Assembly (NCBI GenBank): GCA_947086625.1
Contig: CAMTZV010000094.1
Location: 1 to 6,403, forward strand
Direction of reading: 5' to 3'
Length of the DNA stretch: 6,403 nt
From: an uncultured bacterium
Lineage (GTDB): Bacteria; Bacillota; Clostridia; Lachnospirales; Lachnospiraceae
In this document: piece after piece, positions 1 through 3,643 of the stretch
How the letters are laid out: every line of letters begins with the position of its first letter
Numbering within the stretch: the stretch's first letter is position 1
Position numbers and translations under genes: made by a program
Notes under the pieces: generated by a model
What the model saw: only the letters and a program-made list of their open reading frames with translations
Database searches by the model: none
What the model was told of the DNA's origin: nothing

Positions 1-258
1 CGCGTAGTTCTGGAATACCATCGCGATGTCGCGGTCCTTGGGCTCAACGTCATTCTCAAGCTTGCCGTCGATGTAGAGTTCGCCGGAGGAGATCTCCTCG
101 AGACCTGCGATCATACGAAGGGTTGTGGACTTTCCACATCCTGAAGGTCCTACGAAGATGATGAACTCCTTGTCTGCTACCTCGAGGTTGAAATCCTTCA
201 CTGCCTCGAAACCGTTGGGGTATCTCTTACAAATGTTTTTGCATGATAAACTGGACAT
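1..258 (-). CDS. msmK: ABC transporter ATP-binding protein, MsmK/UgpC family (3' end beyond window)
   Basis: This is the ATPase subunit that powers uptake of oligosaccharides or related solutes by CUT1-type ABC importers, acting on the cytoplasmic face of the membrane. Only the first 86 residues are in the window. The Walker A motif GPSGCGKST is at residues 37-45, followed by the typical [20 protein letters not shown] stretch, and the Q-loop MVFQNYA ends the visible part with Gln83. The signature motif, Walker B and regulatory domain lie beyond position 1. The ATG at 258 is chosen because AGGAGG (268-273 on the complement) sits 9 nt upstream and the N-terminus fits the family. No permease or binding-protein gene is beside it, consistent with the shared, stand-alone ATPases common in Firmicutes. 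The family call is secure; the transported substrate cannot be told. Confidence 0.95.
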   Translation of the reverse strand, partial: MSSLSCKNICKRYPNGFEAVKDFNLEVADKEFIIFVGPSGCGKSTTLRMIAGLEEISSGELYIDGKLENDVEPKDRDIAMVFQNYA

Positions 259-267
259 GACTGTGAT

Positions 268-273
268 CCTCCT
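268..273 (-). promoter_or_regulatory. Ribosome binding site of the ABC ATPase gene
   Basis: On the minus strand AGGAGG lies 9 nt before the ATG at 258. It fixes the start codon of the ATPase gene. Confidence 0.85.
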
Positions 274-352
274 ATAATAAATTTTAATGTTTGCAGCGGC
301 CCCGCCAGCTGATCCGAATCCCGCGCGCCGCACTTGTTTTTGAACTGTCCTA

Positions 353-381
353 ACTATACAGAATTTCAACGGAAATTGCTA
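353..381 (-). promoter_or_regulatory. Weak candidate promoter for the ABC ATPase gene
   Basis: On the minus strand a TATAGT hexamer (353-358) is the best -10 candidate between the upstream terminator and the ATPase start. The hexamer 17 bp upstream (TAGCAA, 376-381) is a poor -35. If used, transcription would start near 346, and the three palindromes at 421, 451 and 481 would lie about 75, 105 and 135 bp upstream, a plausible arrangement for regulator sites. This is weak evidence. Confidence 0.25.
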
Positions 382-410
382 TGCACGGATTGCCCGAAGA
401 TTTTTGGAAT

Positions 411-490
411 TTTCCGTCAATCTGACGAAACAGGACAGCGGCTTCGTCAGATTGACGAACGACGTATATTTTTCCGTCAAATTGACGAAA
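411..490. repeat. Three palindromic repeats (CGTCA-N3-TGACG) on an exact 30-bp period
   Basis: Three imperfect palindromes of 17-20 bp lie at 411-430, 443-459 and 471-490. Each has the core CGTCA-N3-TGACG flanked by TT(C) and AA(A): the first is CGTCAATCTGACG, the second CGTCAGATTGACG, the third CGTCAAATTGACG. The second copy is perfect over TTCGTCA/TGACGAA. Centres fall at 421, 451 and 481, exactly 30 bp or about three helical turns apart, so bound dimers would lie on one face of the DNA. The sequence between copies is not conserved. They lie upstream of the ABC ATPase gene, and the right arm of copy 3 shares its A-run with the T-tract of the terminator of the secreted-protein gene. They are most simply regulator-binding sites, although a dispersed intergenic repeat is also possible. 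Confidence 0.75.
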
Positions 491-519
491 AAAGCCCCGG
501 GCGGCAAATGCCGTCCGGG
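488..519 (-). terminator. Rho-independent terminator of the secreted Big_2 protein gene
   Basis: Read on the minus strand, a 10-bp GC-rich stem pairs positions 510-519 with 496-505 (one G-T pair) around a 4-nt loop (506-509). It is followed by GC and six T residues (493-488). It begins 17 nt past the stop codon of the secreted-protein gene and separates that gene from the ABC ATPase gene. Confidence 0.9.
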
Positions 520-536
520 AGCTCCCGTTTCAATCT

Positions 537-1547
537 TTAATAACCATATCCGTCGCCGTCACACTCGATCGTTGCGTTTCTAAGATCAACCTTCTTAATC
601 TTGGACTTCGCGATCGTGAAGCTCGTATCCTTCGTAGAGTATGCGGGAACAGAGATGCTCTTCTTGCTTGTGCTGTACTTTCCAACAACCTTGCCGCTGC
701 CGTTCTTAACGGTGATCTTCAGGTTCTTGATCTGTGTCAGGCGGCCGTTTGTATTGTTTACGATTCTCGTCTTAATTACAAGATTGCCCTTTGAATCGAA
801 GCTTGCGCTGTACGCTCTCATGCCCCAGCTATTGTAGCCTGCATCGCTGACAGACGGCTTCGGAGCGCTGTACTTGTTTGCCTTAACGGTAACTACGCAC
901 TTTACGGTCTGGCCGTTGTCAAGCTTTGCGCTGATGGTAGCCTTACCGGTCTTCTTAGCGGTAACCTTACCCTTGGAATCAACAGTTGCAACCGTCTTCT
1001 TGCTGGATGACCACTTTGTAACCTTTGCGCCGCTTACGGTCAGCTTCTTTGTAAAGCCGGTCGTAATCGTAGCCTTGGAGTCGCTGATCTTTGCAGCAGC
1101 CTTTGCCTGATCGATGAAGAATAAATACTGTGTAGCAGCCCCAAACTTGATTCCGTATGTATAATCGCCGTTCGGCAGGGGATTCCATCCGTCAAGGTAT
1201 CCGTATGCACCGTATGACTCAACATACTGCCAGTGAGAATCGGTAGCGGAAATGGTGAGAGGGTTGTTCTCTACATCAAGTAACTCGCCCGCGCTGTTGT
1301 ACATAGAAAGCGTAATCTCTACCGGCTGGGGAACGAACAGTGTAAAGTCAAGGTCGCCCTGTCTGTTGATCGTAAAGTTGTACTTCTTCTCCTCGCCTGC
1401 GTTCGCAGATTCCATCTCGGTCGACTCATAGATCGTGTCGTAATCGGTCGCTGCGGAAGCAGTGGTTACGTCTGTCACTACAACGGTGGTGAATGCAACT
1501 GCAAGTGCAGCTACGGTAGCAACAATTTTCTTGAATTTGTTTTTCAT
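537..1547 (-). CDS. Secreted Big_2 (bacterial Ig-like) domain protein
   Basis: This is a predicted 336-residue exported protein. Residues 1-32 form a signal peptide with a Lys-rich start (MKNKFKK), a hydrophobic core and a likely cleavage after Ala-Ser-Ala. Residues of about 37-148 look like a beta-sandwich: EKKYNFTINRQGDLDFTLFV and a later NGDYTYGIKFG resemble PPC-type domains. Residues of about 155-223 are a Big_2 domain with the hallmark KWSSSKKTVATVDSKGKV and KTGKATISAK. Residues 240-328 form a further beta-rich domain (SGKVVGKYSTS, then SVPAYSTKDTSFTI). There is no LPXTG motif, transmembrane tail or choline-binding repeat, so it is probably released or loosely wall-associated. The start at 1547 is preferred over upstream ATGs because AAGGA lies 9 nt before it and it gives a normal signal peptide. 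It is transcribed alone, with its own promoter and terminator. The molecular role is unknown; adhesion or carbohydrate binding is only a guess from the fold. Confidence 0.9.
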   Translation of the reverse strand: MKNKFKKIVATVAALAVAFTTVVVTDVTTASAATDYDTIYESTEMESANAGEEKKYNFTINRQGDLDFTLFVPQPVEITLSMYNSAGELLDVENNPLTISATDSHWQYVESYGAYGYLDGWNPLPNGDYTYGIKFGAATQYLFFIDQAKAAAKISDSKATITTGFTKKLTVSGAKVTKWSSSKKTVATVDSKGKVTAKKTGKATISAKLDNGQTVKCVVTVKANKYSAPKPSVSDAGYNSWGMRAYSASFDSKGNLVIKTRIVNNTNGRLTQIKNLKITVKNGSGKVVGKYSTSKKSISVPAYSTKDTSFTIAKSKIKKVDLRNATIECDGDGYGY

Positions 1548-1556
1548 TTCATTTCT

Positions 1557-1561
1557 TCCTT
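1557..1561 (-). promoter_or_regulatory. Ribosome binding site deciding the start of the Big_2 protein
   Basis: On the minus strand AAGGA lies 9 nt before the ATG at 1547. Earlier in-frame ATGs at 1565 and 1604 lack a comparable site. The one at 1604 would place the start essentially at the predicted transcription start. Confidence 0.75.
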
Positions 1562-1610
1562 TCATTTTTCTTTTTTCGCGCCGTCCGGCAGACAAGCACG
1601 TCATGGGGAT

Positions 1611-1639
1611 ATTATAGCACTGACCTTCAAAATATGGAA
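1611..1639 (-). promoter_or_regulatory. Extended -10 promoter of the Big_2 protein gene
   Basis: On the minus strand TGCTATAAT (1611-1619) is a perfect extended -10 element. The hexamer 17 bp upstream is TTCCAT (1634-1639), a weak -35, as often tolerated with a TGn extension. The predicted start near 1603 gives a leader of about 56 nt before the ATG at 1547. Confidence 0.8.
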
Positions 1640-1645
1640 GACTTA

Positions 1646-1695
1646 TTTTCCTGTTTTTTGTACCTTTTTTGCACTTTTTTCCACGCCATATTTTT
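1646..1695 (-). promoter_or_regulatory. Phased A-tracts upstream of the Big_2 gene promoter
   Basis: T-runs on the plus strand (A-tracts on the minus strand) lie at 1646-1649, 1654-1659, 1665-1670, 1675-1680 and 1691-1695. The middle ones are spaced 9-11 bp centre to centre. They directly precede the weak -35 of the promoter on the minus strand. Such phasing bends DNA and can act as an UP element contacting the RNA polymerase alpha subunits. The tracts are seen directly; the promoter effect is inferred. Confidence 0.5.
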
Positions 1696-1959
1696 GAAAT
1701 AACAGCCTCCTTCTTTTTTCGATTTTCTCTTTTTACAATATGTCAAAAATGTCAAATTCATCATGTTTTCTTCACATTTTTGCGCGAGCATTAGGTATCT
1801 GTTTCGGCTGACACATGTTGTCCCGCTGCTTCCCTCCCGCAGGTCTGCAGTGGTGTTTCTACTTATTTTATAGTGTTTCAAATGATGCGCTCCGGTGCGG
1901 GGCATGCTATGGCCCGGGTGTGAAAGACAACGAACCGTCAAATTTCTTTAAAATTCTTA
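1696..1959. other. Intergenic region without a supported gene
   Basis: This is the space between the divergently transcribed secreted-protein gene and the tRNA-Gln promoter. Open frames here have no ribosome binding site in a useful position and no family resemblance. A TGTCAAAAA-TGTCAAA direct repeat lies near 1741-1756. An isolated AAGGAGG on the minus strand (1706-1712) is not followed by a start codon at a usable distance. Nothing else is recognisable. Confidence 0.6.
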
Positions 1960-1988
1960 TTGACAAATCGCAGACGAGCATGTATAAT
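1960..1988 (+). promoter_or_regulatory. Consensus sigma-A promoter of tRNA-Gln
   Basis: TTGACA (1960-1965) and TATAAT (1983-1988) match the consensus at every position and are separated by the ideal 17 bp. Transcription would start near 1995, a few bases before the mature tRNA 5' end at 2003. Confidence 0.95.
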
Positions 1989-2002
1989 AATTTTTGTTGT
2001 GA

Positions 2003-2074
2003 AGCGCTATCGCCAAATGGTAAGGCAACGGACTCTGACTCCGTCATTTCCAGGTTCGAGCCCTGGTAGCGCTG
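2003..2074 (+). tRNA. tRNA-Gln (anticodon CTG)
   Basis: The cloverleaf folds completely over 72 nt. The acceptor stem is AGCGCTA (2003-2009) with TAGCGCT (2067-2073) and discriminator G2074. The D-stem pairs GCC (2012-2014) with GGC (2024-2026). The anticodon stem pairs ACGGA (2028-2032) with TCCGT (2040-2044), and the loop CTCTGAC places anticodon CTG at 2035-2037, reading the Gln codon CAG. The T-arm pairs CCAGG with CCTGG around TTCGAGC (2050-2066). CCA is not encoded. From position 2025 onward the gene is duplicated at 3400, so the present 3' two-thirds may have been supplied by an inserted element that restores the tRNA, with the displaced original 3' end lying to the right. Confidence 0.97.
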
Positions 2075-2127
2075 TGAAGAGGAATCGCTGAGGCGGTTCC
2101 TTTTTTGTTGCGGAAAGGCCGGAAAAC
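2025..2127 (+). repeat. Left copy of the 103-bp direct repeat (tRNA-Gln 3' part plus terminator; attL-like)
   Basis: Positions 2025-2127 match 3400-3502 at 102 of 103 bases. The first 87 are identical and the only mismatch is 2112 (G) against 3487 (A). The repeat starts in the D-stem of the tRNA, covers the anticodon arm, T-arm and 3' acceptor strand, then the terminator and about 20 bp beyond it. Duplication of a tRNA 3' end is the classic footprint of site-specific integration by a tyrosine recombinase. The repeat period is 1375 bp. Confidence 0.95.
2081..2106 (+). terminator. Rho-independent terminator of tRNA-Gln
   Basis: GGAATCGC (2081-2088) pairs with GCGGTTCC (2093-2100), with one T-G pair and a TGAG loop, followed by six T residues (2101-2106). 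It lies 6 nt past the tRNA end and is copied intact at 3456-3481. Confidence 0.95.
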
Positions 2128-2162
2128 TTATATCAGGAAATTGGCAGTTTGGCACTTTTATA

Positions 2163-2220
2163 AAGGGCTTGCCTGACGATTCTTGAAATGCAAAGGGATT
2201 TATGCTACTATGGGCGTAGA
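2163..2220 (+). repeat. Left copy of the 58-bp promoter-bearing repeat
   Basis: This block aligns without gaps to 3504-3561 with about 6 differences (about 90% identity). On the left side it is separated from the tRNA repeat by an extra stretch (about 2128-2161) that is missing on the right. That stretch begins TTATA and ends next to TATAA, so it may be a small insertion. The block shows that homology between the two flanks continues beyond the tRNA. Confidence 0.85.
2183..2211 (+). promoter_or_regulatory. Promoter within the repeat, upstream of the nucleotidyltransferase remnant and MNT/HEPN genes
   Basis: TTGAAA (2183-2188), a 17-bp spacer and TACTAT (2206-2211) preceded by TGC form a good extended -10 sigma-A promoter. 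Both hexamers and the spacing are kept in the right copy at 3524-3552. It is the most likely promoter for the MNT/HEPN module about 300 bp downstream, reading first through the decayed fragment. Confidence 0.65.
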
Positions 2221-2252
2221 ATGGTACTGCGTATTATTACAGGAAAGCATGA

Positions 2253-2468
2253 TTTAGTAATATTGATATTGCGTTGCTCACAAGATACAATCGCCTGGAG
2301 TCTAAGAAGTATAGCGACAGGCTGGCAGATATTGCTACCGAACTGGCGATGAAGTATTTTGTGGTAGTAAACTTTGCATGCCTTCCAGCAAGCGAGTTTG
2401 CGGAGAAAAAGTCATGGTATGCATTTTTCCAAAATATTGATTGTGAGGGAGAATTGCTGTATGGATAG
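2253..2468 (+). pseudogene. Decayed MNT-type nucleotidyltransferase (N-terminus lost)
   Basis: The frame reads FSNIDIALLTRYNRLES, continues through LPASEFAEKKSWYAFFQNID and ends in EGELLYG before a TAG stop. This is the C-terminal two-thirds of a minimal nucleotidyltransferase, the same family as the intact protein that follows: its NIDIALL aligns with DLDIVAL, and its C-terminus with EEFEKYREDLPYYRNIANEG. The strand carrying GSxARG is missing. A TGA stop (2250-2252) lies directly upstream in frame, and the first Asp of the DxD motif reads Asn. A TTG at 2274 could start a 64-residue peptide, but without the catalytic core it would be inactive. A related shorter fragment occurs in the right repeat at 3571. 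Confidence 0.8.
2358..2409 (+). repeat. Left copy of the diverged nucleotidyltransferase-fragment repeat
   Basis: This stretch aligns without gaps to 3568-3619; the best part is the shared AAACTTTG-ATGCCTTCCAGCA. Relative to the left side, the right copy lacks about 130 bp between the promoter block and this segment. Identity is lower than in the promoter block, giving a gradient from 99% at the tRNA to roughly 80% here. Confidence 0.7.
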
Positions 2469-2519
2469 AGAATAATATTTAGAACTTGCGGGAGCATGAT
2501 TGGAGCGGGAGACTTTTAT

Positions 2520-2861
2520 ATGTGTACACAAAGCCAGTTGAACATAATATTGAAAAAAATTAGTGAAATATACAAGTCTGTTTATGGAGAAAAATTAGAA
2601 TGTGTCATATTGTATGGTTCGTATGCACGAGGTGATTTTTCGGATGATTCGGATCTTGATATTGTCGCATTGGTTCATGGAGATCGTGTGAAGCTGCAGG
2701 ATCAATTGAAAAATGTATGGGACCAGACCTGTGATTTGGAATTAGAATATGAGATGGTGCTGTCTCCGGCAGTTATTCCTTATGAGGAATTTGAAAAGTA
2801 CAGAGAGGATTTACCGTATTATAGGAATATTGCGAACGAGGGGGTAAACGTAGTTGGCTGA
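2520..2861 (+). CDS. Minimal nucleotidyltransferase (MNT) protein, putative antitoxin of an MNT/HEPN pair
   Basis: This is a 113-residue DNA polymerase beta-type nucleotidyltransferase. The catalytic signature GSYARGDFSDDSDLD (residues 33-47) matches GS-X10-DxD, with Asp45 and Asp47 as metal ligands. This is the pattern known from MntA antitoxins, which transfer AMP to their HEPN partner and silence it (type VII toxin-antitoxin). The third carboxylate is probably in the ELEYEMV strand (residues 74-80), and the C-terminus PYYRNIANEG is typical of the family. The ATG at 2520 is chosen because GGGAG (2507-2511) lies 8 nt upstream; the in-frame ATG at 2496 has its GGGAG only 1 nt away. The stop overlaps the start of the HEPN gene by 8 nt, implying coupled synthesis. 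The gene is AT-rich compared with both flanks, which fits horizontal acquisition. The family call is firm; antitoxin activity is inferred. Confidence 0.9.
   Translation: MCTQSQLNIILKKISEIYKSVYGEKLECVILYGSYARGDFSDDSDLDIVALVHGDRVKLQDQLKNVWDQTCDLELEYEMVLSPAVIPYEEFEKYREDLPYYRNIANEGVNVVG
2839..2844 (+). promoter_or_regulatory. Ribosome binding site for the HEPN gene
   Basis: AGGGGG lies inside the end of the MNT coding region, 9 nt before the TTG at 2854. It supports the TTG start over the ATGs at 2878 and 2881, where only a weak AGAG precedes. Confidence 0.6.
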
Positions 2862-3306
2862 TCACAAAAAAGAGCTGATGATGTATAGAATAGCGGGGGC
2901 AAAGGAAAAGCTGGATTCCTCCAAACTGCTTTTAGATTATGGAAATTACAAGGATTCTATTGGGCGCTCGTATTATGCGATGTTTTCAGCGGTACGTGCA
3001 ATATTGGCACTTGATGGAGTTGACTACTCGAAGCACGCTGGAGTGATCGCTTATTTTCAAAAAGAGTATGTGAAAACAGGTACGTTTGATAAACTATATT
3101 CAAAGTATCTGAGTCAGGCATTTCAAATTAGGAATCAGGCAGATTACGAGGATTTTTATATTGTATCCCCAAAAGATGCTATGGAGCAGTATAAGAAAGC
3201 TGATGAATTTGTAAAGGCTGTAGAAGCATATCTTGAGGGCGAGAGGCAAGACAATCATGAAAGGCGAAGAACTGGTGACGGTATAGACAGTAAGCAGGTA
3301 GTTTGA
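2854..3306 (+). CDS. HEPN-domain protein (UPF0332 type), putative toxin partner of the MNT protein
   Basis: This is a 150-residue all-helical HEPN protein. Residues 7-28 (LMMYRIAGAKEKLDSSKLLLDY), DSIGRSYYAMFSAVRAIL (34-51), SKHAGVIAYF (59-68) and QAFQIRNQADYEDF (88-101) follow the UPF0332/PF05168 pattern. HEPN proteins coded beside MNT proteins are usually RNases or RNA-binding toxins neutralised by AMP transfer. The canonical RX4-6H catalytic motif is not seen: at the expected place is Arg93-NQAD-Tyr98, with no His within reach. Either this subfamily uses another arrangement or the protein is not a classical RNase. Tyr98 and Tyr102 are candidate modification sites, by analogy with HepT. The TTG start overlaps the MNT stop by 8 nt; ATG 2878 is an alternative. 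The last 20 or so residues (after EAYLEGE) are charged and look like a read-on tail. There is no terminator directly after it; the duplicated tRNA terminator at 3456 would serve. Confidence 0.88.
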   Translation: MADHKKELMMYRIAGAKEKLDSSKLLLDYGNYKDSIGRSYYAMFSAVRAILALDGVDYSKHAGVIAYFQKEYVKTGTFDKLYSKYLSQAFQIRNQADYEDFYIVSPKDAMEQYKKADEFVKAVEAYLEGERQDNHERRRTGDGIDSKQVV

Positions 3307-3399
3307 ACCGGGATTTTATGCAGATAGGTCAATCGACAGGTCAATTTGCTCGCACGCACTCGTACAGGCCCCATAAAATAAGGCGGGATTCACACAACA
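3307..3399 (+). other. Right-end segment of the island with short direct and inverted repeats
   Basis: This non-coding stretch lies between the HEPN stop and the right tRNA repeat. It contains AGGTCAAT twice (3326-3333 and 3338-3345, a 12-bp period). These are enclosed by an 8-bp inverted pair, ATTTTATG (3313-3320) and CATAAAAT (3372-3379). Clustered short repeats next to an att-like core recall integrase arm sites, but no integrase is present and this reading is a guess. Confidence 0.35.
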
Positions 3400-3449
3400 G
3401 CAACGGACTCTGACTCCGTCATTTCCAGGTTCGAGCCCTGGTAGCGCTG
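3400..3449 (+). pseudogene. Partial tRNA-Gln (3' 50 nt, cannot fold as tRNA)
   Basis: It matches tRNA-Gln from G2025 to the discriminator G2074 without a difference. It lacks the 5' acceptor strand and most of the D-arm, and the preceding bases (CACACAACA) cannot replace them. There is no promoter like the one at 1960 in front. It is a duplication footprint and not a second functional tRNA. Confidence 0.93.
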
Positions 3450-3455
3450 TGAAGA

Positions 3456-3481
3456 GGAATCGCTGAGGCGGTTCCTTTTTT
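3456..3481 (+). terminator. Duplicated tRNA terminator, probable terminator of the MNT/HEPN transcript
   Basis: This is identical to 2081-2106: an 8-bp stem GGAATCGC/GCGGTTCC followed by six T residues. It is the first terminator after the HEPN stop codon and shields the downstream dehydrogenase genes from island transcription. Confidence 0.85.
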
Positions 3482-3503
3482 GTTGCAGAAAGGCCGGAAA
3501 ACG

Positions 3504-3561
3504 AAAGGCTTACCTGCCGATTCTTGAAACACAAAGGGATTTATGCTACTATGAGCGTAGA
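3504..3561 (+). repeat. Right copy of the 58-bp promoter-bearing repeat
   Basis: This is the partner of 2163-2220 with about 6 differences. It follows the right tRNA repeat directly, without the extra 34 bp or so seen on the left. Confidence 0.85.
3524..3552 (+). promoter_or_regulatory. Promoter for the dehydrogenase gene pair (right copy)
   Basis: TTGAAA (3524-3529), a 17-bp spacer and TACTAT (3547-3552) with a TGC extension. Of the 6 or so differences between the block copies, none falls in the two hexamers or the TGC, which supports function. The predicted start near 3559 gives an 85-nt leader before the ATG at 3644. No other promoter stands out before that gene. Confidence 0.65.
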
Positions 3562-3567
3562 TAAATT

Positions 3568-3619
3568 TCTGTGGCAGTAAACTTTGTATGCCTTCCAGCA
3601 GATGAGTTTACAGAGACAG
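3568..3619 (+). repeat. Right copy of the diverged nucleotidyltransferase-fragment repeat
   Basis: This is the partner of 2358-2409. Homology fades at about 3620, just before the leader of the dehydrogenase gene, which marks the outer limit of the duplicated material. Confidence 0.7.
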
Positions 3620-3624
3620 CATAC
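3571..3624 (+). pseudogene. Short nucleotidyltransferase remnant in the right repeat
   Basis: In one frame this reads VAVNFVCLPADEFTETAY, matching VVVNFACLPASEFAE of the left remnant at 11 of 15 positions. It has no start codon, no catalytic motif and no family-like continuation. It marks a second decayed MNT gene beside the same tRNA repeat. Confidence 0.65.
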
Positions 3625-3643
3625 AGACTGAAAGGAATGAACG

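Larger units (their letters stand above)
3400..3502 (+). repeat. Right copy of the 103-bp direct repeat (attR-like)
   Basis: This is the partner of 2025-2127. It begins in the D-stem sequence of tRNA-Gln and contains the whole anticodon arm, T-arm, 3' acceptor strand and terminator. If the left side was brought in by an element, this copy is the displaced original 3' end of the chromosomal tRNA gene. Confidence 0.95.

Noticed and set aside
411..490. Possible CRISPR array
   Set aside because: There are only three short palindromic units with gaps of about 10 bp and variable centres. CRISPR repeats and spacers are longer, and no cas gene is near.
334..540. Open frame with repeated RQxDE units upstream of the ABC ATPase gene
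   Set aside because: The protein repeat arises because the palindromes are spaced 30 bp, which keeps the frame. The start is a TTG without a ribosome binding site, and the frame crosses a terminator of the opposite strand.
1706..1712. Strong AAGGAGG on the minus strand suggesting a small gene
   Set aside because: No ATG, GTG or TTG lies at a usable distance. The next ATG is about 16 nt away and gives only 20 Lys-rich codons.
1627..1941. 104-residue open frame on the minus strand
   Set aside because: It has low-complexity Lys-rich translation from A-tracts, no ribosome binding site at its start, and overlaps the promoter of the secreted-protein gene.
1815..2069. 84-residue open frame on the plus strand
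   Set aside because: It runs through the tRNA-Gln promoter and most of the tRNA gene, has no ribosome binding site, and shows no protein family resemblance.
3257..3286. Possible small frame MKGEELVTV at the end of the HEPN gene
   Set aside because: It is only nine codons inside another coding region, with no reason to treat it as a gene.
3400..3449. Second tRNA-Gln gene
   Set aside because: The 5' acceptor strand and D-arm are missing, so it cannot fold. It is a duplicated 3' fragment.
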